NCBI RefSeq assembly: GCF_003945595.2
Contig: NW_024104671.1
Span: 300,708-364,707 of the forward strand
Source: Pipra filicauda
Taxonomy: Eukaryota; Chordata; Aves; Passeriformes; Pipridae
Direction of reading: 5' to 3'
Length of the DNA stretch: 64,000 nt
The position numbers were made by a program, and so were the translations under genes. This document shows positions 13,496-24,862 of this stretch, piece after piece. The first letter of the stretch is position 1. Each line of letters opens with the position of its first letter. Under the pieces are notes generated by a model. The model worked only from the letters and a program-made list of their open reading frames with translations. It was not told the DNA's origin and did not search any database.

Positions 13496-14052
13496 TGTCA
13501 TGGCTTCCCCCCAGCCAGCAACCAAGAACCACGCAGCCACTTGCTCGCTCCCCTGCCAGCAGGATCATAGAGAGAATAGGAAGGGTAAAAGCTGGAAAAC
13601 TTGTGGGTTGAGATAAAGACAGTTTAATACAGCAAGAAAACACCACAAACAGAGGAACAGCAAAACAAGGAATTAATTCATTGCCTCCCGTGGGCAGGCA
13701 GGTGTTCAGCCATCTCCAGGAGAGCAGGGCCCACCCCATCATGTGTGATGGTTACTTGGGAAGACAAAAACCACCACTCCAAATGTCATCCCCTTCCTTC
13801 TTCTTCCTCCTACTTATATAGTGAGCATGATGTCATATGGTATGGAATATCTCTTTGGTCAGTTGGGGTCACCTGTCCCAGCCATGTCTCCTCGCCAGCG
13901 TGGTAGTATGGGAAGCAGAAAAGGCCTTGGCTCTGTGTAAGCCCTGCTCAGCAATACCAAAACATCTCTGTGTTCAGCACAAATCCAAAACACAGCCCCA
14001 TACCTGCAACTGTGAAGAAAATTAACTCTACCTCAGCCTAAACCAGCCAAGT
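13496..14052 (-). mobile_element. solo LTR, avian ERVL-like endogenous retrovirus
   Basis: A long terminal repeat left by an endogenous retrovirus, read on the minus strand. The plus-strand left edge begins TGTCATGG, so the LTR ends in ACA. The other edge lies in the CAGCCTAAACCAGCC segment. In the minus direction there is a TATA-like CTATATAAG near 13815, and an ATTAAA-type polyadenylation signal near 13624 followed by a short U5. Overall organisation and several internal words match an LTR group I know to be abundant in birds and usually assigned to ERVL. No primer-binding site or internal gene follows, so it is a solo LTR made by recombination between two LTRs. I could not find a convincing 5-bp duplication, and the right edge is uncertain by a few bases. 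Open frames inside are chance. Confidence 0.8.
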
Positions 14053-15961
14053 TTGGAAGGTGAAGTAGAGGTGTAATTATTAGAAGAGAAAATAAATATT
14101 ATGTAATGAATTGAATTACAGATGAGCTGAAGAGATAATGAAGTTTAAGTTTTACAAAGAAATGAAATTAAAATGCTCCTTCTACAAGAATTTGAACAAT
14201 GACTGTACAAGCAAGGCATCAGGGAGTCCTAATCCTATTAAATCTAATCACCACAGTGTCTGTTTCTGCATTCACAATGAGTTTGCCCACAGGAGAATAA
14301 ATTAAAACACATTACAGTGGGTCATACTTTTCTCCAAACAACATGATGGGAACAAATTCTGTCCTTCTAAAATGCATACACAGTCACAACTTCCGATACA
14401 TTCATATGATTAAGAGACTTAAGTGTAACTCAAGTCACACATGGTGTGGTGATCCTCTTGGTCTACTTTTCACACTTTCTGTATAAATTTCAACAAATCA
14501 CTTCAAGTTTCTGTGCTGTGATTACCTACTTATTCCTTGCTAGTAATAGCCCCCTTCTCTCTTTTAGCTCACTGAAAGTAAAAAGAAAAAAATTATTAAA
14601 ATTTTAGAATCTTCTTCATAATCACCATGGGAGTAATTTTAATGTCATAATATACACGATGACTGTACTACAGATCATCATTTTTTCCTAACTTCTTTTC
14701 TTTCTCATCTTTATTTTCAGTTCCAAATTGCTTTCACAATCTGGTAATAGAAGAAGAAAAGAAAAGGCATCATCCAGATCCAAATCTACTATGGCAGATG
14801 GTTGAAACATCATTCCCTGTAATTATTGAAGCAGGTGTGACATAAAAGAGAAGAAAACCCTGAAGGGAAAGAGAATGGAGAGAAGAAAGCTAGAGGAAGA
14901 AGAAGAGTTGAATGAAGCTGCAGCTTTTTAAATCTTTGTAATATTTCACCATGGACACTTGTGAGACAATGACCAACTCTCTGATCTTGGGCATATGAAC
15001 TGATAAAAATTTGAAAAGTTGTTTTAACCCTTTTCTCTCATCTCTGAGCCATGAATCTGACTGATTTTATCTTCTACAGTATGAGTGTGTTCATACTAGA
15101 GACTATGTTCTTAGTACAGCTATATTTAGTATGACCTTAATCCTGCGTACACTTAGACACCACCTCCATTGAACTTGATGTAAGAATATTTCATGGGTGC
15201 TTCACTGTATCCACTGCGAATGAATTTTCTTAAGCAGTCAGGTGTATTAGCTGTTTTACTATTTTTATTTTTTTCCCTACTCTGAAGCAATAGGAATATT
15301 CCGTCACATGAAAATGGTGTCCTGTATTTACTGTAGAGAATGAGTATACTGATTTGCTATGGTAAATCCTATGCCCTTCAAAGGTGACATTTCATTTTTC
15401 TTTTTCTTGGAACATTTTTCTCTTGCTACTGGTACTAACAGAGTTGCATAAGAGTGGGACTAGAGAAGACACTACTGGCATAATTCCTCACCAGTTTTCA
15501 CTGCAGGAACTGTAAAACCTGATATTTGTACAGAAGGGGATTTAGCAGAAAGTCATCTCTACCAAAATAACTATTATCAACAAAATCTTTCTGATGTGAC
15601 AATCACAGGTATAGCTCTTCTTAAGTCAGTTTCCCCAGAGAATATACATTAACATTTTATGTTACTGGGATTAGTCCCATCCTTGGCTTTATGTAGGATC
15701 TTCAAATTGTTCTGGATCAAAAGAACATCAGAATGAAACTATAATTAATCCCTAGAAGAAATGTTATGATGTAGATCACTGTAAGAATATGTGACTTTTC
15801 TAGGAGTGAAATGATCTTATAGCAGTGGGGTCCACTTTGGTTGGGAAAGAAATGTAAATTGATAGCGCATATGATCAAGGTATGTCTGGATCAGTCTGTG
15901 AATACCATCTTGTACTTACCAAAGAGAGATAACGCTAGACATATCTGATAACTTCCTTTGA
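14053..15961. other. unannotated AT-rich DNA
   Basis: No gene or recognisable repeat is seen; A-rich and purine-rich tracts occur around 14580 and 14750-14900. Confidence 0.55.
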
Positions 15962-16262
15962 TAACATAAGACTATGTTAGACAAGGGAAATGAAGTAGAT
16001 GTAATCTATCTGGATTTCAATAAAGCATTTGATGTGACAATCATTATTTAAAAGGGAGAAGATAGGGATAAGTGCATGAATTGTATGGAAGATTAGGGAT
16101 GGGCTAGAGCAGAGAAAGCAACTGACTGTACTGAAAGTAAAAGGAAGATGTTGAAACATGAGACTGGTTCATGGGTCTGAGCTTGTTTTACATTTACATT
16201 TTTTAACAGCTTGGAAGTAGCAATGTGCAAATGAAAATTATAGAGATTTACAGTGATCTATG
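15962..16262 (+). mobile_element. CR1 LINE internal fragment, strongly decayed
   Basis: The stretch at 15985-16035 translates to VDVIYLDFNKAFDV, which is the conserved reverse-transcriptase block with the first catalytic Asp (usually YLDFSKAFDT in CR1). The following 200 bases align loosely with the CR1 segment that comes next but contain stops and gaps. There is no 3' tail, so this is an internal remnant of an old insertion. Limits are approximate. Confidence 0.7.
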
Positions 16263-19200
16263 AGGATTCCTCTCCCAAGTTAAAAAAAAAAAGACGGAAA
16301 AAGAAGAAAGAAGTTATTAATATCATATTCAAAAACTCCCTGAAATAGTTTGTGGATGTTCGTAATATAAATAAGGTCCTGTTTTAAAGTACAAAGCAAA
16401 AATATTTAGGAATTAATAGACTTTGTTTTCATTTGCAAACAATAATGGCAAGAACTACTTGAGGTAGTTCAGAGTGACAGAGCTGTGTTTCACCTAACTA
16501 TAACCCTCTACAGACCAGTGGGGAGAGATCAGCACCCCAGAGGATGCTTCAGGTAGCCTTAAAATATATGTTCAAGATATACAGGAAACATGGTGCAGCT
16601 CCTGCAGAGATGAATGTGGCCTCGTATGGCTTAGGATGTGCCACAATATGTGTTGTGGCTGCTATCAAGGTTAGCCCAAGGGAGCAGTCTGGAAAGTGTG
16701 AGCTATCAGCAAAGATGAAGGGGGTTAGGGCTGTTAGGAGTACAGACATCAAGATCCAGGGTGGAAGGTACTTTCACTTTACTGGTTTTCTGTAAGTGGT
16801 TGCTGAAGTTAGGAAAGGGGCAATCTTGAGAAGGTTGGAAATTTTTATCCAAAAACTTGGCTGTTATCTGTAAAAAATGATGCACTGATTCTGGTACTTA
16901 CATTCTTGTGGCTCTCTTGGAGGCCGCTTTTCTTTGATTATTGAACCTTGATCTCTAAAACCTATTCAAGATAAAGCGACAACATTGTCTCTGGCTGACT
17001 CTCAAGCTCTTAGGAGTCCTTGTGAAACAAGAGTGTCTCCATACAACAGTCTAGGAAACACAAAAACCAAATTTGGCATCTGAATATCCACTCAAAAGGA
17101 TATTGCACTTCAGAAGGACCACGCTGAAAGAGACTAGAAAGAAAAGCAGTAGTAGAACTCTATCTAGACTGAAATGCCAAAGTCTCCCACTACACAGAAG
17201 AATGAGACTGAGAGATAAAAGCATTGAAGAATATTTGCAAAGCTTTGTAACTCATGTCTTTTCTTTAATGTATACACACACTAAAATTCTTTGTTAAACT
17301 TAATTTCTAAATTTTCTGCTGTATTTCTCCAGAAAGTGCAAGTCAAAATATCTATCACCTAGCATATGAGCTCTGTGGGATTCTACTTTAAAAGGAATTC
17401 CCAGAAAGTACTTAGTGGGTCAGTTTGTAACATTGCCCAGACAATGTTCGTAAATAATACATCACTAGAGTGTTGGATCATAACTATAGTTTTCCTTAAT
17501 TCATTTCCCACTTGTGTGAATGTTATTGGCATATCCTAGTGATGCCACATAATTCCAGTTCTACAGTTGTTTGAATTAGTCCTTTCAAAGGACACAAATC
17601 AAAATGGATCATGGAACTACTTCTGAAGATTGAATCAATGAGGGGAAAAATGGTCTGCCTTCCACTGGGTTCGGGTTCTGCTAGGGCATTAGAGTCTTAT
17701 CCAGAGAGGAGAAAAATTACTACTCATTTTAAACAATAAAATTACAGCAATTATTGTACCCCGATTTCTGATTCTGGTTCAACTGTGAGCCAGAAACTTC
17801 ACAGTGAAAATGTGAGTTTTGTAAAATACAGTGGGGAAAACTGGCATAATTTTGGTTAACAAATCTGGTGAGAAATAAAGAGAACTCTCCCCTCCCTGAA
17901 TTTTAGGAACTGTGCAGTGTGCAAGTCACTAGCAACAGGGTACAGTGTCAGTATTTTGGTTGTGCTCAGGAGCAAGTTAATTCAATCTGCCATCAGCAGC
18001 AGGGGTGACGGTGAAGATCCCAGTACCTGTGCAAGTGACAGCAACCCTGGGCTGCAGAGACTGCTCCTGATGGGGGCTCAGTGCAGATCAGAGCAGATCA
18101 GCACCTTCCTATCCCAGGTGATGTAATGAGGCAGATCCAAAAATAAGATTTAAATGCTTGATTCAGTTTAGCTTTTCTCTTAAGTGACATAAATCCCGAG
18201 GATAATTTAACTTGCACGCGTAAGTCCAATTAGGTTAAAGATGTTGGTGGTACTGCTAATCATCTTGCCAACAGCTATACCAATTGCCATTCAGGATGGC
18301 CCTTCACTCCTTTAATTGCAAGATTATTCTGTTGGGTTGTTTACTGTGGGTTTCTTTCTCTATCTACACTCTTTAGACAGGAAGCAATGTAATGTAAACC
18401 TATTAGAAATTTTACATACATGTAAGACATCAATTCTTAGCTAGTGTAATCCTGAATATTTTTAGACACTTGTGCATATCTGCAGAATAAATTAATATGA
18501 AAAGCTGTCTGAGTAGTTTGATTTCAGTGGGGCCGAATCTGTGTACCTCTGGTTTTAGTACATCATCACAGAAACTTTTCCAGTTCCAGACTTTTTGAAA
18601 GTGCCTATCACTTAGTAGTAGATCATGTTTTTAAAGTCAGGTCCTCCTGTAGGAGATGTTAATTTGCCTTTTGAATTATTTGACTTGAGACAAATCTTCA
18701 ACTCTCTGATTTTTCAATGTTCCCTGCATTTTTTATAGATTCCATAGTGATGGCACTTGCAGACTTCACATAACAAATATATTCAAGCAGCATTTCTTTC
18801 CACTTCACATTTCCATTTGTTTCCATTTCCATCCCACTTAAATATTTTTTTCTGTAAATCACTCACATTTAATGTGATTATAGTAATAAAATAGCTTTGC
18901 CTGGAGAGTGTAAATTATATATGAAGCCCATGTAAGCTCAGTCACATAAAAATACACATTTTAATAGAAGGAAATTGAATGTTGAATGCTAAGGATGGGT
19001 GATTTACAGTGAAATCTGGCTCTGTGTGAAGTAAAATTGAACAGGTCATTTTCCACTCTCTTATTTTTGTTAAAAATTCAGTTTGCTTTATATAAATTAC
19101 CATTTGACTGGATATTGGATGGGTAAAACCTTTTGCTTCAAATGCACACTAAATAAAATTTAAAAGCTTGCTAAATTAAATACTTGAATCCCTCTATTTT

Positions 19201-21617
19201 TATTCTTTTCCTCCTAACAGGGAAAAATATGTCTCTCCTTTGAATTTTTTCAAAAAAAATAGCCTGAAGTATTTTTGGTATCTTGAGATCTCAATCACAA
19301 CTGATAATATTTATCAAGAGTAAAACATTTTTATTGTACATTTTACATAACTTCATTTTTTATGATCTATAGATACCTTATGTAACAGAAAAACATCCTC
19401 CTTCAATAGTATATGTTTCAAGGATAAAAATCAAGGAGTTTTAAAACTCTCCTGAAAAATTGGAGATGGTTTTAATCAACTACAGTGTGAAGCTCTATGC
19501 TTTTGCTGAGTAGCTATCTTTTTGAAAGATGCAGATTAAGCATTGTTAAAACAACTTCTCATTTATAGTATTACATCTCTCAGAGTATACATCTGTTCTC
19601 CAGTCCCTCTGTGCACACACAACCAGAAAAAAAAAAGAAAAGAAAAAAAGATTTGAAAACAGATATCCAAAGTATCTGATCAGAGAGAGAGAATGGGAAT
19701 CTAGGAGAAAGGGAAGGTAGTTCTCAATGGGCTTGGTACATCCTGAATCTGTATATCTACCCAGGAGGATGAAAGACTTTTCTCTAGATAAGAAAGGTCT
19801 GAAGATTTATTTTTTGTCCAGAACTGATCTGAGGGAACCGTCTTCACTGTCTTTTTTAAAGTATTCAGACTGAGTTATTGTTTTTGGTGTTTCTTTTAGT
19901 CTTATTTTTGTAGATTAAAGCTTTCTGTCACTAAGGACAAATATGGCATCTAAAGGCAACATCTGCACTGCAAAGCACTGCTCACACACCTACTGCTTAA
20001 GTGTGTTGTAAAAATTTGAGTATAAATGTTTGCAAAATCTGAAAATATAAGGAAAAACATGTTTGGAAAGGGTAGAACATACCAGTATCTGTACATGAGA
20101 CAGAATACATTGGAAATGCATTTGAATATAAACCAAAATCCGAAATTTGAAAAGTTCATTTTTCTCTTTAAATTCTGAAAAATAAAAAATAGTGTTTAAC
20201 ATGCCTAGAACTGACTATTCCTTCATGTAGATTATGTTCCCTTTTTGCTTGGGACAGAGAAATGGCAGAGAGAAACAGAATAGTCTTGTCATTCAGGCTG
20301 GGCTAGGGAGATTGAGCTGAACATCCTCACCCCATGGTTTGATGTGACTTCTCTGTCCCTTGGCTTTCAGATCTCTTTTATGCTATAGGGCCCTCTTTAA
20401 TCTCCACAGAAGGTTACACTTGGGTTTCTCATATATGTAGGATGCTTTTTAAAACTTAGCACATTACAGGATGGGGTAGAGGTTATCTGTAATACCATTT
20501 GAAAGTATCTTTCCTCTGAATAAAATAATGTAGTTGGTAACATTCCAGTGAGGAAATGAGTCAATTTTCCAAACAAATAGTCACTACTGAAAATGGTACA
20601 GGTATCTTAGCATGTTTGATGATGCACTTTGCAGACAAAGTTCTCCTACAGAAGAGCACTATATGGTAGGTGGAGATGCTGTATCTGTGAATATATGTGA
20701 TTAAATATGTTTGTAACCATAATTTAAATGTGTGACCTTCCTCCATTTGAGGTCCACTTCTGCTTTATTAAAGATTCTTAGACAAAACTAGCATATGTTT
20801 TCACTTGAGTTCACCTTAGAAGAAAAATTGGAACAGTGTTTTTAAATTGTCATTAAAAAATATGTCTTGTCTCATTTCTTCCTGAGCATTTAGTAGACCA
20901 TGTATAATCACTGTCTTGTGGTATTCCTAACATTCTGTCTGCAGTCTGTGCATTTGAGGCAGTTGTTTTCAACCTTTTTCTCTTTCAGAACATATTTTTG
21001 TATGGCTGGCAGAAGGAAAATGATAGAATTTGGCTCAGGCGCGCATGACAGCAGCTCCTCACAAGTGCATTATCTGCTGGTACTTTACAGTATAAATTGT
21101 TCTCACAAGACCTTACGCAGGCAGATTTGCTGATGCTTATTTGAATGAGTTAATATCACTTAGTTAGACTAATGGAAGGTGGTTTCCATCTGCTGCTATA
21201 ACATTGCTGATACCCACAGTTTGCTGGAATAATAAAATATCTGATCCAGAGATCCTGGAGTCTTGCACTATAGGAGGATGAGTAACCAAAATAAGGAACG
21301 ACCTATAAAAATTGTCTTGCTACTCTGTAAGGCTTTGCAAAGTTGTGGAAAGACTACAGAAAAATTTAATTTTTTAATGTATGTGAGATCTGATATTAAA
21401 AGGGAAGGAAGAGACACTGTGAAAAAGCAATGAAGAATGTAGAGATCCTAAATATATTGTGCAACACCGTAGGAATTCACCTACATTCATTTTGGCACTA
21501 AAGGATGGAAACTGCTCTTATTAAGCTCCCCAGGAGAAATAAAAGATGTTCCAAGAGGGTCTCAGAGTGCTTATACTAGCATCATGCCCACATGTCTGAT
21601 ACTCACCACTAGTCTTC
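16263..21617. other. unannotated AT-rich DNA
   Basis: No gene supported. An A-rich run lies at 16281-16292 and another at 19629-19650. The segment about 18180-18330 is less AT-biased, with ATTA-type motifs and an E-box-like CAGCTA. It has the texture of a conserved noncoding element, but that cannot be shown from one sequence. Frames at 16544-16795 and 17073-17297 have no recognisable domain. Confidence 0.5.
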
Positions 21618-21630
21618 AAAGTTCTCCAAT
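21618..21630. repeat. target-site duplication, left, of RTE copy 3
   Basis: AAAGTTCTCCAAT, repeated exactly at 22282-22294 on the other side of the RTE insertion. A 13-bp duplication is typical of target-primed reverse transcription. Confidence 0.9.
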
Positions 21631-22281
21631 CATGGCCGGGCTTCGCGAACGAAGATTTGGGAAGGGCTCTACCCACGTTTATTGCAAGGGCGTTGGTGGT
21701 TGAAAAGGCCAATACGAGATAGGCATGTCCGGTTGCAAAAGCACAGCAGAAAGACTCCTTAGGTGGTATATTCTGCAAAGCACGATTCTTTCTGCATTGC
21801 CTTTTCTCCTCAAGGGTGATCCTGTGTGCTTTCTCAAAAGCATCAGCAGCGTTATAGATGGTGTGTCTCCAGGCCTCCCAGTTGGAGGCCAGAGTAGACC
21901 AGTTATGATGATCAGTACGGCCAAGGCTGAGATGTTGTTTCAGGGAGTCCTTGTATCTTCTCTTTGGGGCTCCTCTCTTGCGGCAGCCGGTGGCAAGTTC
22001 ACCATAGAGCAAGATCTTAGGGAGGCGGTGGTTCTTCATCCTTGAGATGTGCCCTGCCCAGTGCAGCTGTGTTCTCAGCAACATGGCCTCAATACTTGTG
22101 ATTGCTGCTTGTTCTAGAACAGATGTATTGGTCACATAATCTGACCAGTGGATGTTTAGGACTGTATGGAGACAGCGTTGATAGAAGCGTTGTAGGAGAC
22201 GCAGGTGGTGGCGGTAGATGACCCACGATTCAGATCCGTATAAGAGAGTAGACAGCACTATGGCTTTGTAAACACTGAGTG
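21631..22281 (-). mobile_element. RTE-type LINE, 5'-truncated copy 3 with clean TSD
   Basis: A 651-bp insertion on the minus strand, flanked exactly by a 13-bp duplication. Its 245-codon frame (22258 down to 21521, running on past the element) encodes the region after the RT core: LLYGSESWVIYRHHLRLLQR, then IHWSDYVTNTSVLEQAA, HWAGHISRMKNHRLPKILLY and a basic KRGAPKRRYKDSLKQHL segment. The C-terminal zinc-finger-like motif is frameshifted. The element's 3' end reads CGAAGCCCGGCCATG directly against the duplication, with no poly(A) or microsatellite tail. It is dead on arrival, because 5' truncation removed the endonuclease and most of the RT. An insertion this short and clean implies an enzyme supplied by another copy. 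Confidence 0.95.
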
Positions 22282-22294
22282 AAAGTTCTCCAAT
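22282..22294. repeat. target-site duplication, right, of RTE copy 3
   Basis: AAAGTTCTCCAAT, an exact match to 21618-21630. Confidence 0.9.
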
Positions 22295-23102
22295 ACTAAT
22301 CTCTTAAATAGCCCTTTTTGCTGGTGGAAGAAAGCGCTGCATACCCGCAAACACTCACACATTCCCATGTGGACTGCAGAAGACATTACACTTGACAATT
22401 ATTTTTCTGCTGCTTGTTAACAGTTTTTATAACCCGTGCCTTCTCATAATTAATGGTTACACCAAAGCACTGGTGTAGAAATAGCTGTAATTCTGTGATA
22501 GATTGGCAGAAGACTCTTGATTTAAATAAAATCTCATGTTCTCAAAAATGTCCTTCTTGATTTTTTAATGCAGTCACCTGCACTAATATCATACAGTTTC
22601 CATTATTGTAAAGCCTTGAAGTCTATGATGTTTTTGGCAGAGGTACTTCAGAAAATGTAGGTAAATATGTAAGACCAAATCTGCTGGGCTACACAGTTTA
22701 CCATAGCAAGACTCTAGTGCATTCCCCTGTGGATATTTCATTCATTAGTACCTCCCTGGTCCCTAATGAATAAATTTAATGGCCAAGATAAATGGCTGTT
22801 TAAGAGCTGCTATTTTTGACAGTGTTTGACTCTGCTTCTTTTTCCAATTGAGCATTTATATCTATTTCAGATCTCTCTTGTCACTGGTCTGGTTTGAATA
22901 TCTTCATTGTCTACTTTTAATGCACTATAAATTAGTGTTTGTTGCTGTCCTTATAAATGTAGCTAATGTCATAATACTCCGAGGACAGGGCTAATATCTA
23001 TTCAGAATGGCCAACCCATCTAAACACATTCATCTGTGAACTGTAGAGTAATTGATTCACCATTGCATATGTACAGCTTCCACTGTCACCGTGGTGTCAT
23101 TT
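22295..23102. other. unannotated DNA, possibly conserved noncoding
   Basis: No gene or repeat recognised. The part at about 22730-23080 has balanced composition and homeodomain-type ATTA/TAAT words, which is suggestive of a regulatory element but nothing more. Confidence 0.4.
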
Positions 23103-23141
23103 ATGACACCATTTATTACACCACGTAATAAATGGTGTCAT
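23103..23141. repeat. near-perfect inverted repeat (hairpin)
   Basis: The arms GACACCATTTATTAC (23105-23119) and GTAATAAATGGTGTC (23125-23139) are perfect reverse complements around the 5-base loop ACCAC, and two more pairs extend the stem to 17. The left arm can instead pair with GGTGTCAT just upstream (23093-23100), giving an alternative hairpin, and TGGTGTCATTTAT occurs at both 23092-23104 and 23131-23143. So the segment is a compound of direct and inverted repeats. Confidence 0.9.
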
Positions 23142-23979
23142 TTATTACCATAATGGGCATGCAGCTGGGGAGAAAAAGGAGGGAAAAAAAGGTATTTTTA
23201 TGTACAAAGAAATGAATGGCAGCATGATATCAGATCCTCGCTCCTAAAAAGCCCATCCAAAATCCACAGCCTCTGGTTACCACCCATTAGCTCTGTAAAG
23301 CTACATTTTTTATTCATTATGATAATTAAACGTCCAGTGTTTGATTGCTGAGTAACTCATCAGAAGCAGTCTCTTGAAAAAATGTAGGTTACTGTTGGAC
23401 AATAGATCACTAACAGTTATGCTTGCAAATCAAGATTAGTTGTACATTACATTATTTTTGTACATAAGGTGTAAGCACCTTGTGATGACTCATGAAGGTG
23501 AAAATAACAAAAGTTTTGTAGATTCACTAACGTGTAAGCTTCCAAGTTTAATAGAATTAAACAATGTTTTAATGACCCATGGGTTGTCACTCAAATATGT
23601 GAAAAAACCAGTCACAATTTACAAAAGATGTGGAAGAAAGGATGAAGTGACATTCACTTGTGTAGCATTCTCTTGTGTAGCATTCTCTTACATATATAAA
23701 ATAGCTCTAGTTTATTTCTGGAATAAATCAAGTGGAACCAGAGTCCCCTTTCATTGCATGACAAGATAGAAACTTAGTGATGTCAAACAAATCTACAATT
23801 TTTCTAAGTGTCAATGTATAGACAAACTTTAAGGACTTAACCTTGCCAAGGGTTTGTTTTGTAACTGTCCCTACTAAATATGAACTTGCTTTGATATTGG
23901 CTGTGATCTCCTGTTGGGACTCATTACAAATATTATTTCATATTTACTTGAAGTGGCCCCCTCCAATACATATTTTATC
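23142..23979. other. unannotated AT-rich DNA
   Basis: No gene recognised. It contains a 15-bp tandem repeat at 23657-23686 (two copies of CTTGTGTAGCATTCT). A 109-codon frame at 23440-23769 spans this repeat and shows no domain. Confidence 0.55.
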
Positions 23980-24365
23980 GCAGTTCGAGGGGTTTCTGGG
24001 GGGTCACTGCCGGCCGCTCTGTGAAGGTTTTCAGGGCTGGAGTCACCCCCCCGCCACCCGTCCCTCGTGGCAGGGACAGGCGGCGGAGGTACTTAAGCCA
24101 GGAGACAGAGACCACGCAGGGAATCCAGCAGCGAAGAAGTGCTTTATTCAAATTTCCCGCAGCTTATAAGGGCTGCTGGGATGAAGAGGGGATTGGCCAT
24201 TTGGCCAGCCAATGCAAGGAGACAATATAATAACTATGGCAACACAGAAACCAATGGTAGACAAGTGAGTTAACAATTTCCAAACCCTGGCAATATTTGA
24301 CAAATGGCACCCTGTTTTGGTCAGGTCAGAAAGGTGTGATCTTACTCCTTAGTCAGATATTATTT

Positions 24366-24402
24366 ACATATATATATATGTATGTGTGTATACATGTATA
24401 TG
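24366..24402. repeat. TA/TG microsatellite inside LTR
   Basis: Alternating TA then TG/TA dinucleotides with a few interruptions, lying in the U3 part of the LTR. Confidence 0.85.
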
Positions 24403-24407
24403 TTATA

Positions 24408-24431
24408 GGGTTTCGGTTAGGGTTAGGGTTT
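24408..24431 (+). repeat. short telomere-like repeat
   Basis: GGGTTTCGG then TTAGGG twice (24417-24428) followed by TTTC. It is a very short match to the vertebrate telomere hexamer, placed directly after a microsatellite inside the LTR. Confidence 0.7.
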
Positions 24432-24862
24432 CAGTCTTCAGCCATGACTGTCAGCTGTCCTGTGGCTCTATAGCACAGTAATTGCAGTGGTAGCACTGCT
24501 GGTAACAGGCACAAGCTGAGGCTGCAAGGCCTCAGCATTGAGGCTTGTGATAGTTGCTTTACCTGAACTTGTCTTGACCTTCCTGGAGCTTTGTTGATAA
24601 TTGGTTTAGCTATAACAGGAACTTGTCTAATGGCTATATCTAACTTATTTTACTTTTCTTCATGTGGTTTAGCCATTTTATTATATGGATAGCATAAACC
24701 AATGTATTCTTCATAGAATAAGGGATTTATGAAACTGGTATAGAGATATACTATGGAGAAATAGAGGCATGGTATGATAGCTGAGGTCTTGAGAAGTGGG
24801 AGCAGAGGATACAACACACAGGCATGGGCACGAGCTGGCCCTGGAGACTTCTTGACTATCAC

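Larger units (their letters stand above)
23980..24862 (-). mobile_element. endogenous retrovirus LTR, possibly ERVK-like
   Basis: An LTR in the minus direction. The right edge at 24862 gives a TGTGATAG start. Further along are a TATA-like CTTATAAG (24163-24170) and, only about 20 bases later, an AATAAA signal (24143-24148), followed by a GC-rich U5 down to about 24010. The minus-strand bases after GGCCGGCA (23980-24009) read GTGACCCCCCAGAAACCCC. This could be a short piece of leader with a damaged primer-binding site, or still LTR, so the left limit is uncertain. The U3 region contains a TA/TG microsatellite and telomere-like repeats. I see no gag, pol or env remnant beside it. Class assignment is tentative. 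Confidence 0.7.

Noticed and set aside
13425..13742. 105-codon minus-strand frame
   Set aside because: It lies almost wholly inside the ERVL-like LTR, with no retroviral protein similarity; LTRs are non-coding.
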